Assembly: GCA_964458575.1 (NCBI GenBank)
Contig: CAYWMD010000079.1
Coordinates: 1 to 27,529, forward strand
Reading direction: 5' to 3'
Length of the DNA stretch: 27,529 nt
Origin: CAYWMD01 sp964458575
Lineage (GTDB): Bacteria > Verrucomicrobiota > Verrucomicrobiia > Limisphaerales > JADLHS01
The notes under the pieces: generated by a model
Seen by the model: only the letters and a program-made list of their open reading frames with translations
Database searches by the model: none
What the model was told of the DNA's origin: nothing
Shown here: piece by piece, positions 9,150 to 16,905 of the stretch
Layout: each line of letters starts with the position of its first letter
Numbering within the stretch: the stretch's first letter is position 1
Translations under genes and position numbers: made by a program

Positions 9150-10880
9150 ATGACCCGGTTGAGCAGCCGAGCAACTCCGCGGTGTCAGGCGCACGGGCAC
9201 AAAATCTCACGCGTCATCTTTTCAGTCGTCCTGTTGCTTGCCGATGTCGTCGGGGCATTCGCAGCCGACCGGGCAGCGTGGAGTGCCTTCGCGAAGCAAC
9301 CGGACCGTTGGTATCGCAGTGAGGAAGGTCGGCGCATCACCGAAAACATTCTTTCGTGGCAATCGGTGGAGGGTTCCTGGCCCAAGAATCAGGACAACAC
9401 GACCCAACCTTTCGCCGGCGACCGCAAGACGATCAAGGGCACGTTCGACAACGGCGCCACGACTGACGAATTGCGCTTCCTGGCCCGGGCGTTTCGCGCC
9501 ATACGGAATCCGCGTTGCGAAGGTGCGTTTCTCAAAGAGTTGGATCACATTTTGAAAGCCCAGTATCCGAGCGGTGGTTGGCCGCAGTTTTTTCCGCCAG
9601 ACCGCCAGTACCATCGGCACATCACTTTCAACGACCACGCGATGGTGCGGCTGATGATCTTCCTGCGCGAAGTCGCCACTTCAGGCGATTACAGTTTCGT
9701 TGACGCCGAGCGTCGCCGAGCGTCGCAAGCGAGCTTTGACCGCGGTATCCAGTGCATTCTCAAGTGCCAGATCGTCGTGAACGGCAAACCCACGGTCTGG
9801 TGCGCGCAGCATGACGAAGTGGATTATAGCCCGCGTCCCGCACGATCATTCGAACTCGTGTCGCTCAGCGGTTGCGAGAGCGTGCCGATCTTGCAGTTGT
9901 TGATGAGCCTTGATCAGCCAAGTCCGGAAGTGCGCCGCGCCATCCAACGGGCCGCTGAATGGTTTGCGGCGTCACAAATCACCGGCATCCGGGTGGAAAG
10001 AATCAATGGCGACCAACACGTCGTGCCCGATCCGGCGGCGCCGCCGCTGTGGGCGCGCTTTTATGAAATGGATACCGGCCGGCCGTTCTTCTGCGGACGC
10101 GACGGCGTGAAAAAGTATTCGCTCGCGGAAATCGAACTGGAGCGACGCAGTCATTACGCCTGGTACGGTGACTGGGGACAGCCGGTGGCCGCCGACTATG
10201 CTCGTTGGAAGGCAAAGTGGCTTTCGCCCGAATCGGTCGCTGCGCACAAGACGGTGGTTCTTGCGATCATCGGCGATTCGACGGTCTGCAATTATGCGCT
10301 TACCAATGACACCCGTGGCTGGGGCATGTTCATTCAGGACTACTTCAAAGACTCCGTGCGCGTGCTCAACCTCGCCCGCAGCGGGCGCAGTTCCAAAAGT
10401 TTCATCACCGAAGGGCTCTGGCAGAAGACGCTCGATGCGAAACCGGATTTCGTCCTGATTCAGTTTGGTCACAACGATTCCCATGCGCGAACCGAACCGA
10501 AGGCCACTGATGCCGCCTCGGATTTCCGCGACTATTTGCGCCGTTACATCCAGGAGACCCGGGCCATCGGCGCGACGCCCATCCTCGTCACGCCCATGCA
10601 CCGACGCTCGTTCACGGCGGACGGCAAATTGAGCGACAACTTGAAGCCTTACGCCGACGCGATGAAGGCCGTGGCTGCGGAGACGAAAGTGTCGGTGATT
10701 GATGTGCACACGAAGAGCGGTCTGTTGTTTGAGAAACTGGGTGAGGCCGGCAGCATGGCATTTGCGAATCGCCCGGAGGACCGTACGCATTTCAACGAGA
10801 AGGGCGCGAAAGCCATGGCCGAACTGGTGATGCAGGGACTCCCCGCAGCCGAACCGGCGCTGAAGCCGTATTTGAAGTGA
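9150..10880 (+). CDS. Secreted PL10 pectate lyase fused to a CE12-like SGNH acetylesterase
   Basis: The product is 576 residues from the ATG at 9150, with a long basic n-region and a hydrophobic core (VIFSVVLLLADVVGAFA), so it is exported. Residues about 40-355 are a family 10 pectate lyase: SWPKNQD, GTFDNGATTDELRFLARA, YPSGGWPQFFP, HITFNDHAM and RFYEMDTGRPFF appear in family order. Residues about 370-576 are an SGNH hydrolase like rhamnogalacturonan acetylesterases: GDST with nucleophile Ser377, RGWGMF, NLARSGRSSKSF, FGHNDSH and the Asp544-x-x-His547 pair in DRTHF. One chain would therefore cleave polygalacturonate by beta-elimination and remove acetyl groups. It is probably co-transcribed with the kinase-aldolase. 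The upstream TTG at 9090 would overlap that gene and gives a poorer leader. Confidence 0.9.
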   Translation: MTRLSSRATPRCQAHGHKISRVIFSVVLLLADVVGAFAADRAAWSAFAKQPDRWYRSEEGRRITENILSWQSVEGSWPKNQDNTTQPFAGDRKTIKGTFDNGATTDELRFLARAFRAIRNPRCEGAFLKELDHILKAQYPSGGWPQFFPPDRQYHRHITFNDHAMVRLMIFLREVATSGDYSFVDAERRRASQASFDRGIQCILKCQIVVNGKPTVWCAQHDEVDYSPRPARSFELVSLSGCESVPILQLLMSLDQPSPEVRRAIQRAAEWFAASQITGIRVERINGDQHVVPDPAAPPLWARFYEMDTGRPFFCGRDGVKKYSLAEIELERRSHYAWYGDWGQPVAADYARWKAKWLSPESVAAHKTVVLAIIGDSTVCNYALTNDTRGWGMFIQDYFKDSVRVLNLARSGRSSKSFITEGLWQKTLDAKPDFVLIQFGHNDSHARTEPKATDAASDFRDYLRRYIQETRAIGATPILVTPMHRRSFTADGKLSDNLKPYADAMKAVAAETKVSVIDVHTKSGLLFEKLGEAGSMAFANRPEDRTHFNEKGAKAMAELVMQGLPAAEPALKPYLK

Positions 10881-10906
10881 GGCCGGAGACACATGGTGCT
10901 GTTCGC

Positions 10907-10965
10907 AGCGGACGTGAGTCCGCTCCATTGGCTTTCGTGAAAGTCAGAGCCGACTGACGTCGGCT
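10907..10965. repeat. Two short palindromes, possibly bidirectional terminators
   Basis: AGCGGACGTGAGTCCGCT (10907-10924) and AGCCGACTGACGTCGGCT (10948-10965) are each 7-bp stems closed by 4-base loops. They lie between two convergent genes (ends at 10880 and 11024). Neither is followed by a T-run, so a terminator role is uncertain. They share the stem-loop-stem plan of the other palindromes in this window. Confidence 0.55.
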
Positions 10966-11023
10966 GCTACGAATTCAAAGCGCCGGTCACCCACTGTTCG
11001 GGACGAAGCCAGATCGGCTCACT

Positions 11024-12289
11024 TCACAACTTCGCATCGGGACCGAACATGATGGGTTGGGAAAACAACCGCTCGTTCGTGTCGTCGTAAGCTTCGGCGC
11101 GGAGATAAGCAACCGCAGGCCGTCCGTCGCTGCCCACGGGTATCTTGAATTCCATCTCGGTGACACCTTTGGTCTTGGTGGCCTCGCCTTTGTTGGAGGC
11201 CAGACGAATCACTCCGCGCCGGTTGAGCGCGACGAACAGCGTCCGGCCCGCGAGGGTGATGTTTGAAAACTGGAGGCCCGTTCCCTCGATGGCGCCGTAA
11301 AATGCACCCCGGCGATAGGCCCGCAAGCATTCACGCTCGTTGAATTCCGGCACCACCAGAATGTTCTGCCCTTTGCCGATCGCATGGTCCGGTGTGAAAA
11401 ATCCAAAACACTTTCTGCCGGTTGCCAGTACATCGTCCCAAAGCTGGTAGGCCCAGCCGCGATTCGGGTCGCCGTAGCCGAGCGCACAGGTGTTGTTAAA
11501 AACCTCGATGCCCAGAACGCGCGGGTCGAAGTCGAGCATCTGGCAGACTTGCGCGAAAGAGAGCTTGGACCACGTGGGATGATTGATCGTGATGCCGCCG
11601 GCGTCCGGGAAGAGCATTTGATCCAACATTTTTGTGAACACCTTTTCCCACGGCAGCCCCGTGCCCGCAGAATAACCGTGTTTGGCGGTCAGGAAAGATT
11701 TGTCCACGTCGAACGTGCCGCTGGCATAAAGCGAGCCAATGCTGTTCGCGTGAAGTGACGTGTTGGTGAAGCTGTGATGCTCGGCGTTCGGCGAGATGAT
11801 CAGATCAGCCGGAATGTTCTGGAACATCTTCCCACCGCTCTTGAGCGGAAGTTCTTTTCGCTTTGACTCCGGGAGCTCGTTCACCCAACCGGTTTTCTCA
11901 TCGGTAATGACGCGATTCCAATCAATCGAGCCTTCAACAAATTTGCCCTGGCAAACGACGCCGAAATCCTGCCGCGGACGATACTGTCCCACCAGCGCGT
12001 CCGCCGCCGGATAACACGGAGCGGAAGGATAGTAATTGGAAATCGGCAGATGCCGGATGTTCATCCGGGCGCAGGCCTTGTCCAACTGCTCCTGGCTGGT
12101 GATGTGCAGGTGCGAAACCGAAACGATATGTTTGCACCGACGCCAATCCACGCCTTCGTAGGGATTCACGATGCCGGAGGTTGCGCTGGTCGCGACGGCA
12201 TCGGTTTGGGCCCGACCGTTAAAGGCCGGCAAAGAAACCGCCGCCAACCCGGTTAAGGATTTTGCGATGAAGCTTCTTCTGGTTTGCAT
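11024..12289 (-). CDS. Tat-exported PHP-like metal-dependent hydrolase
   Basis: From the ATG at 12289 the product is 421 residues and begins with a twin-arginine leader, TRRSFIAKSLTGLAAVSLPA, so it is probably exported folded. The open frame runs 194 residues further upstream across the neighbouring gene; that part is a shadow of the ceramidase-like gene and is excluded. The mature part has HIVSVSHLHITS, SPNAEHHSF, ITINHPTW and GIEVFNNT, His/Asp-containing segments at the order and spacing of PHP-type phosphoesterase domains. The usual DLHTHT start is altered. The C-terminal 120 residues look like a beta-sandwich. The substrate is unknown. It lies 50 bases downstream of the ceramidase-family gene, so co-transcription is likely. 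Family assignment is moderate. Confidence 0.72.
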   Translation of the reverse strand: MQTRRSFIAKSLTGLAAVSLPAFNGRAQTDAVATSATSGIVNPYEGVDWRRCKHIVSVSHLHITSQEQLDKACARMNIRHLPISNYYPSAPCYPAADALVGQYRPRQDFGVVCQGKFVEGSIDWNRVITDEKTGWVNELPESKRKELPLKSGGKMFQNIPADLIISPNAEHHSFTNTSLHANSIGSLYASGTFDVDKSFLTAKHGYSAGTGLPWEKVFTKMLDQMLFPDAGGITINHPTWSKLSFAQVCQMLDFDPRVLGIEVFNNTCALGYGDPNRGWAYQLWDDVLATGRKCFGFFTPDHAIGKGQNILVVPEFNERECLRAYRRGAFYGAIEGTGLQFSNITLAGRTLFVALNRRGVIRLASNKGEATKTKGVTEMEFKIPVGSDGRPAVAYLRAEAYDDTNERLFSQPIMFGPDAKL

Positions 12290-12339
12290 GTGGATGTGGT
12301 TGGCGCCATTGCGATCCACGCATGGCGCGAGCTTGACCG

Positions 12340-13710
12340 TTACTGAACCTTCTCCACCAACCGCGTCACCGCACTGGCGATCCGATCCTCGATGTCCGCA
12401 CACCAGCGGTTGGCGGGCAGGCCGTAAACGTCGAACGCGCCGGCTTGATAGCCGCCTTCCTCCCACAACCGGCGCGACGGGATGTAAGCCATCACGTCGT
12501 TGGCGTAACCCGTCACCCACGTCGTCGGGCCGAAATCCTTCTTGAAGCGCAACGCGTAATCCACGCATACCTCGCCGCCGAGCGAAATCCAGAGTTGGTT
12601 CTCGCCGAGTTTCCAGACCTGGACCGGGTATTCGGGATAACCCTTCGCCAACGCGTTTCCCGCCGCCAGTTCGCCCAACAGTCGTCGCGCCCAACGCGCG
12701 TGGTAGTCCTTGCCTTTGCCGGCGGTTTCCAGTTCGGCTGGCGTGGGCTGCTCGCCGAAATCCAGCGAGATGAACTCGAAGGCGGAACGCAGGCGCGGCG
12801 TCAGCGGTCGCATGGGTTTGTCGAGCGCGGCTTCGACGGCGACCGCGAGGTCTTTTCCGCGCTGCCGGCACAATTCAACCGTGCCGCGCGGCAGGGCGCT
12901 TTGGTCGCTGCCGCAGCCTTGCCAGAACATCGCTTGGGCACCCGGATACTTCGCTTCCATCGCGCTCATCGTCACACCGCAATAGTCCGCCGACCAAAGC
13001 TGGTTTTGCGTGAGGCACGACGTGTGCGCCGCGTAGCCGAACACCACCGCGCTCACCTTGTCATCGGCGGAACGCACGACCAGCACCGGCACGGTAAAAT
13101 CCGACGGGCCTTTCGGCGCAATGCCGTCGCGCAACATTTCGTTGGCCTTGCTTTCCACATTCGTTCGACGGTTCACGGCGAAGGTGGCCTTGCCTTCTCC
13201 AGCCCAAAGCGTGGCCGGACTTTGCGAGGCGAGTGCTTTCGTCACGGTTTCCAGAATGGTTTGCTCCAGCCAGTGCGAATAATCGGCGATGCGCCTTCGC
13301 TGCTCATCGTCCAGCGGATAAATGTCCTGGAGCGCCGTGGTGAGCACCGGCCCGGAGTGCGTGTGCGAACTCGCAAACCGAAGCTGACTGCGCCTCAAAC
13401 CATGACGCCACCAAAGTTCGCGGCACAGATTCTCGTAAAGCCATTTGGGAACGCCGACCAGGTCCAGGCTGACCAGGACCACTTTGCCGCCGTCCGGCGC
13501 TTCGAGCACGAGCGCCTTGACCCAAAGGTCATCCAGCTTGCCTTCGGCCGGCTTCGTGCGATTGCCGAAGCCGCCCATCCAGAACAGTTCCTTGGGCGTG
13601 ATCTTCGCGCGGGCCGTCCCGAATTTCCACGTGCCCTTTTCCTCCGCAAAGCCAGTAGCCGTGGTAAGAACGAAACTGAGAAACAAAATACCGATGCTAA
13701 GACAGCGCAT
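12340..13710 (-). CDS. Exported neutral/alkaline ceramidase-family amidohydrolase
   Basis: The product is 456 residues with a signal peptide (CLSIGILFLSFVLTTATGFA). FGTARAKITPKELFWMGGFG and SSHTHSGP (His116 and His118, expected zinc ligands) are hallmarks of the neutral ceramidase family, which hydrolyses amide bonds of ceramide-like lipids. The nucleophile motif of bacterial ceramidases, GDVSPN, appears here as GCGSDQ, so the serine is kept but the surroundings differ. The chain is also shorter than the roughly 650 residues of classical enzymes, lacking the C-terminal immunoglobulin-like part. Similar short forms are common in planctomycetes and Verrucomicrobia, where the substrate is unknown; lipid amidase is only one possibility. 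Confidence 0.85.
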   Translation of the reverse strand: MRCLSIGILFLSFVLTTATGFAEEKGTWKFGTARAKITPKELFWMGGFGNRTKPAEGKLDDLWVKALVLEAPDGGKVVLVSLDLVGVPKWLYENLCRELWWRHGLRRSQLRFASSHTHSGPVLTTALQDIYPLDDEQRRRIADYSHWLEQTILETVTKALASQSPATLWAGEGKATFAVNRRTNVESKANEMLRDGIAPKGPSDFTVPVLVVRSADDKVSAVVFGYAAHTSCLTQNQLWSADYCGVTMSAMEAKYPGAQAMFWQGCGSDQSALPRGTVELCRQRGKDLAVAVEAALDKPMRPLTPRLRSAFEFISLDFGEQPTPAELETAGKGKDYHARWARRLLGELAAGNALAKGYPEYPVQVWKLGENQLWISLGGEVCVDYALRFKKDFGPTTWVTGYANDVMAYIPSRRLWEEGGYQAGAFDVYGLPANRWCADIEDRIASAVTRLVEKVQ

Positions 13711-13722
13711 AATGACCGCAAT

Positions 13723-13761
13723 TTACCTCGCCCAGAGCTTAACGCCAGCAAGTTTGACGAA
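13723..13761 (-). pseudogene. Remnant resembling the C-terminus of the heparinase-like gene
   Basis: On the minus strand this reads FVKLAGVKLWAR and then a stop. The heparinase-like protein ends LIELAGVKLWPK and a stop (from 16906). The two 39-base stretches match at 31 positions, and the differences are mostly transitions. No open frame continues upstream past the adjacent palindrome. It may be the stub of a deleted relative or a shared sequence that travels with the palindromes. Confidence 0.35.
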
Positions 13762-13768
13762 GCCGAAA

Positions 13769-13878
13769 GAGCGCGAACCGCTGAGTCCGCGTGTTGGAGT
13801 TCAAGCTTCAGCTTGTCCCTTCCCGGCAGGTTACAGGCTGGACGTCAACGAAACTCGCGGACTCAGCGGTCCGCGCTC
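13769..13878. repeat. Long inverted repeat with GAGCGCG ends
   Basis: The arms at 13769-13791 and 13856-13878 pair at 22 of 23 positions around a 64-base loop that contains AAGCTTCAGCTT. The outer ends are GAGCGCG and CGCGCTC, as in the element at 16821-16895. It fills the gap between the beta-helix gene end and the ceramidase-family gene start. Confidence 0.75.
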
Positions 13879-13887
13879 CTACGGCCA

Positions 13888-16710
13888 TCACTGCACACCC
13901 ACGCGATAGAAGTAAGGCCCGCCGTTGGTCGCGCTCTGGTCCGTGTAGGTCTTCGTGCCTGGCGCACCCGCGATGTTCGTGGCGATGGACTGGAACGGCG
14001 GCACGTCGTTGAAATTGGTCGCCCGCTCCAGAAAATAACTGCGGGTGGAAACACTTTGCCACGTTACGTTCAAGCCGGACGCGGCGTTCGTGGCGTTAAC
14101 CATTCGCAACACCGAAAGTGCGTTGGTGGGATTTGTGTCCGCCCGCCACTCCTGCCAGTTGTTGTGGCTGTCGCTGTCGTTGTCCGTGAAATCTGCCGAG
14201 CCATCCGTGGGCACACCATTCTTTTGCGCCCACGCGTACGACAGCACCGAGTTGGGAGATTGAAACTCATAAGCACCGATGTCCACCGTGCCACCGACAG
14301 TACGGGGATTTCCATCAAGGTCCGTGCCACTCGTTACGTAGGTGTTTTTACCTGCGTTGATGCAGGGAGAATTGGATTGCAAGCGCAGGTTGCCGTTCAA
14401 TCGATCCAGGAAAAGCGGATGGGCGGAGATGTTTTCCTCGCCACCGTACTGTTGCAGCGGGGTGATGCAACAATGGTGGAGCGTACAGATATAGTGATCG
14501 GGGCCGTTGCCGGCCGAATTGGAATAGAGAATACAGTTATAAAGTTCGCAGGAGGCTGCTCCGCCCCCACCTTGAACACCGGTCACTCCACTTACCCAGT
14601 TGCCGGTGAGTGTGCAGTTGTTGAGCGTGCTGTGGTACGCTCCGCCCCCATTCGCACTAGCCGAGTTTTCTGTGAGAATGCAGTTGTTCAACTTGCTGTC
14701 GTAGGCTCCGCCACCATACCAAGCCGTATTGCCCGTGAGAGAGCAGTTATTCAGTGTGCCACGCTCAACCCCGCCACCCCAACGGGCTGAGTTGCCGCGG
14801 AGGATGCAGTTGGTAACCAGTGAATTGACGGACTGGCACCGAACGCCACCGCCGCTCTGTGCAAAGCTTCCATAAGTGTGTGTAGCCCCGTTGGTCAGCA
14901 TAAATCCATTCAAGACCGCTCCATCGGCCAAATACACACACCGGACAGCACCGTCCCCATTGGTAGTTCCGGCCACTTGGTGACCTTGGATTACCGTCAA
15001 CTCCGGCCCGTTTACACTCCGCACCGTCACCCGACGATCCAATGCGACCCGGTTGGTCAAGATGCCATCAACCGCTCGTCCCCCGGTTGAGTAAATGCCG
15101 TTGGTCACGAGCACCAATGCGCCCGGCACCGATACGGCATCCACCGCTTCCTGAATTGTCCGAGCAGCCGCCTGCCAGTTCGTGAAAGGCGGTACCGGGT
15201 TGGTACTGCTAGCAGCGACGTAATGAACTGGTTGCGGCACCACCTGAATCGTCAAGGTTGCAGTTACGCCTTCTGGATGACTCTCGTTATACCCGGTTAA
15301 GATTACGGGGTAGTTCCCTGGCATTGCCCAATCGTGGCTGGCGTAAGGCCGGTTGCTCAGAACCGTGCCGTCCGCAAAATCCCACACACTGGCTGAGACC
15401 CGCCCGTTGATCCGCGCAGTTAGGTCCAATGAGTATCCCACCGCGACGTTGGTCCAGACCGTTCCAATAGCCACGTCCACCGTGCCCGTAACAGCCCCCG
15501 CCCGGTATTCATCGCAGCCTATGGAAGGAGGGTTGAGCCAAGGATCGCCATCAATGTCAACGCCGGTAGCGTAAGCCGAAGCGCCAGCCCCGCGGCACGG
15601 TGAACTGCTGGTGATATGGGAAGCGCTGGCGAGTTGGGGTTCCGCCCCAATGTTGCCCTCGCTCGCGGTGGGGATAATCTTGGTGCAACAGTACCGGAGT
15701 TCGCAGTTGCCAGACCAATCGCGGTCGTCCTCGCTTCCGTTGTTGTAATAGATAATGCAATTGTTCAGCGTGCCGTTACGGACTCCGCCACCATATTGAG
15801 CCGAGTTGCCTGTGAGCATGCACGCGTTCAGGGTACCGCCGTATCGTAAGTCAGCTCCGCCTCCATACTGTGAAGCCAAGTTGCCCGTGATAGCACAGTT
15901 TCTCAGCGTCCCACCCGATACTCCGCCGCCATTATCGGCCAAGTTGTCTGTAATTACACAACTACTTAGCGTGCCACCCTCAGTCCCGCCGCCACTATTA
16001 GCCGAGTTACCCGTGAGAATGCAGTTGTTCAGGATGCAAAAATAGGCCCCGCCTCCACTCCAAGAAGCCGTGTTACCCCTGAGTATGCAGTGATTCAACG
16101 AGCTGTCGTAGGCACCGCCACCATCATCATTGGCCGAGTTGCCCGTGAGGATGCAGCCGTTCAGCGTACCACCGTGAGTCCCGCCGCCACGGTTGGCTGA
16201 GTTGCCAGTTAAAACGCAGTTCGTTGCCGTCCCGTAAGCATAATTGCAGAATATCCCGCCGCCACCCTGTTCTCGGGAGTAGTCCCCCGAAGTGCGTGTC
16301 GCCCCATTGGTGAGCGTGAATCCGCTCAAGACCGCCCCGTCGCCCAGAAAGACGCACCGGATTGCTCCGTCGCCGTTGGTCACGCCCGCCACCTGATAGC
16401 CCTTGATTATTGTCACCGCCGGTCCATTCAAGCTGCGTAGAAGCAGGGGCTTGTCAATTGTCACCCGGTTGGTCATCGTCCCGTACACCGCCCGTCCTCC
16501 ACTGGCATATATCCCGTCGGTGACCACAACCTCGTCCCCGGCGGTGGCGACATCCACCGCATCCTGAATATTCGTCGCCGCTGTGACCCAATTCGTGTAA
16601 GGCGGCGTGGGGCCGGGGCTGTTCAAATCCACGTAGCGCGTGACGGCGGCGGCGTTCAGGGTTAAAAAGGCAAGCATTGCCGGAATCACTTTGCGGAGTT
16701 GCGCTTTCAT
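13888..16710 (-). CDS. Secreted duplicated right-handed beta-helix protein with PKD-like linker
   Basis: The product is 940 residues from the ATG at 16710, with a signal peptide (KVIPAMLAFLTLNAAAV). It is built as two homologous halves. Each opens with a domain of the type YVDLNSPGPTPPYTNW / YVAASSTNPVPPFTNW, then IQ(D/E)AVDAV, NGIYxxGGRAV, TNRV and GxxLxGFxLTNGAT. Each half then runs through 21-22-residue helix rungs of the form NNCILTGNSAxxGGG. A PKD-like segment (WDFADGTVLSNRPYASHDW) joins the halves. After the second half come DNDSDSHNNWQEWRADTNP, a calcium-type stalk, and a C-terminal beta domain (SYFLERATN, PYFYRVGVQ) of the verrucomicrobial secreted type. Such folds bind or cut polysaccharide; no lyase residues can be assigned. 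The adjacent esterase-heparinase gene suggests a glycan target. Confidence 0.88.
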   Translation of the reverse strand: MKAQLRKVIPAMLAFLTLNAAAVTRYVDLNSPGPTPPYTNWVTAATNIQDAVDVATAGDEVVVTDGIYASGGRAVYGTMTNRVTIDKPLLLRSLNGPAVTIIKGYQVAGVTNGDGAIRCVFLGDGAVLSGFTLTNGATRTSGDYSREQGGGGIFCNYAYGTATNCVLTGNSANRGGGTHGGTLNGCILTGNSANDDGGGAYDSSLNHCILRGNTASWSGGGAYFCILNNCILTGNSANSGGGTEGGTLSSCVITDNLADNGGGVSGGTLRNCAITGNLASQYGGGADLRYGGTLNACMLTGNSAQYGGGVRNGTLNNCIIYYNNGSEDDRDWSGNCELRYCCTKIIPTASEGNIGAEPQLASASHITSSSPCRGAGASAYATGVDIDGDPWLNPPSIGCDEYRAGAVTGTVDVAIGTVWTNVAVGYSLDLTARINGRVSASVWDFADGTVLSNRPYASHDWAMPGNYPVILTGYNESHPEGVTATLTIQVVPQPVHYVAASSTNPVPPFTNWQAAARTIQEAVDAVSVPGALVLVTNGIYSTGGRAVDGILTNRVALDRRVTVRSVNGPELTVIQGHQVAGTTNGDGAVRCVYLADGAVLNGFMLTNGATHTYGSFAQSGGGVRCQSVNSLVTNCILRGNSARWGGGVERGTLNNCSLTGNTAWYGGGAYDSKLNNCILTENSASANGGGAYHSTLNNCTLTGNWVSGVTGVQGGGGAASCELYNCILYSNSAGNGPDHYICTLHHCCITPLQQYGGEENISAHPLFLDRLNGNLRLQSNSPCINAGKNTYVTSGTDLDGNPRTVGGTVDIGAYEFQSPNSVLSYAWAQKNGVPTDGSADFTDNDSDSHNNWQEWRADTNPTNALSVLRMVNATNAASGLNVTWQSVSTRSYFLERATNFNDVPPFQSIATNIAGAPGTKTYTDQSATNGGPYFYRVGVQ
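14520..14830 (-). repeat. Tandem 63-66-base coding repeats, second helix half
   Basis: The repeated segment with CAGTTGTTCA and CCGCCACC words recurs every 63 bases (for example near 14672, 14735 and 14798). It encodes the beta-helix rungs, with one Cys at the same place in each rung. Confidence 0.7.
15740..16250 (-). repeat. Tandem 63-66-base coding repeats, first helix half
   Basis: About eight rungs of the form CILTGNSA followed by GGG are encoded in near-tandem 63-66-base units. Similarity at DNA level to the 14520-14830 block reflects internal duplication of the gene. Confidence 0.7.
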
Positions 16711-16820
16711 GCCTTGCAGCTTGTCAGGTTGAGCGTTTGTAGCAGCCGACTTTCGGCCGTTCAAGGAGGAAATTGGCGTTCAGGCACAATTCGACCAGCA
16801 TCAGAGGCGCCTGCTCGAAT

Positions 16821-16895
16821 CGGAGCGCGAGTTGTCCTCAACTCGCAGCACGTGCATATTTCAAGCGGCTGCGGATTGGGACAATCCGCGCTCCG
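16821..16895. repeat. 75-base palindromic element with 9-bp terminal inverted repeats
   Basis: The ends are CGGAGCGCG and CGCGCTCCG. Inside are two perfect palindromes: GCGAGTTGTCCTCAACTCGC (16827-16846) and GCGGATTG-GGA-CAATCCGC (16871-16889). Both recur, in reverse orientation, inside the AlgJ-like gene at 21136-21274. It sits 10 bases past the stop of the heparinase-like gene and could also act as a transcript stabiliser or weak terminator. Confidence 0.8.
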
Positions 16896-16905
16896 TTCTC
16901 CGTCT

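Noticed and set aside
9708..9727. Tandem GCCGAGCGTC duplication in the pectinase gene
   Set aside because: It is only 10 bases long, the frame and the surrounding PL10 motifs continue normally, and it may be chance in a GC-rich gene.
12445..14790. Plus-strand open frame of 781 codons
   Set aside because: It lies opposite the ceramidase-family and beta-helix genes, spans their gap, is Arg/His/Ala-rich and has no recognisable domain. It is a GC-rich shadow.
15740..16250. Regular repeats that might suggest a CRISPR array
   Set aside because: The 63-66-base period keeps the reading frame and encodes beta-helix rungs. The repeats are degenerate, with no constant-length unique spacers and no cas genes.
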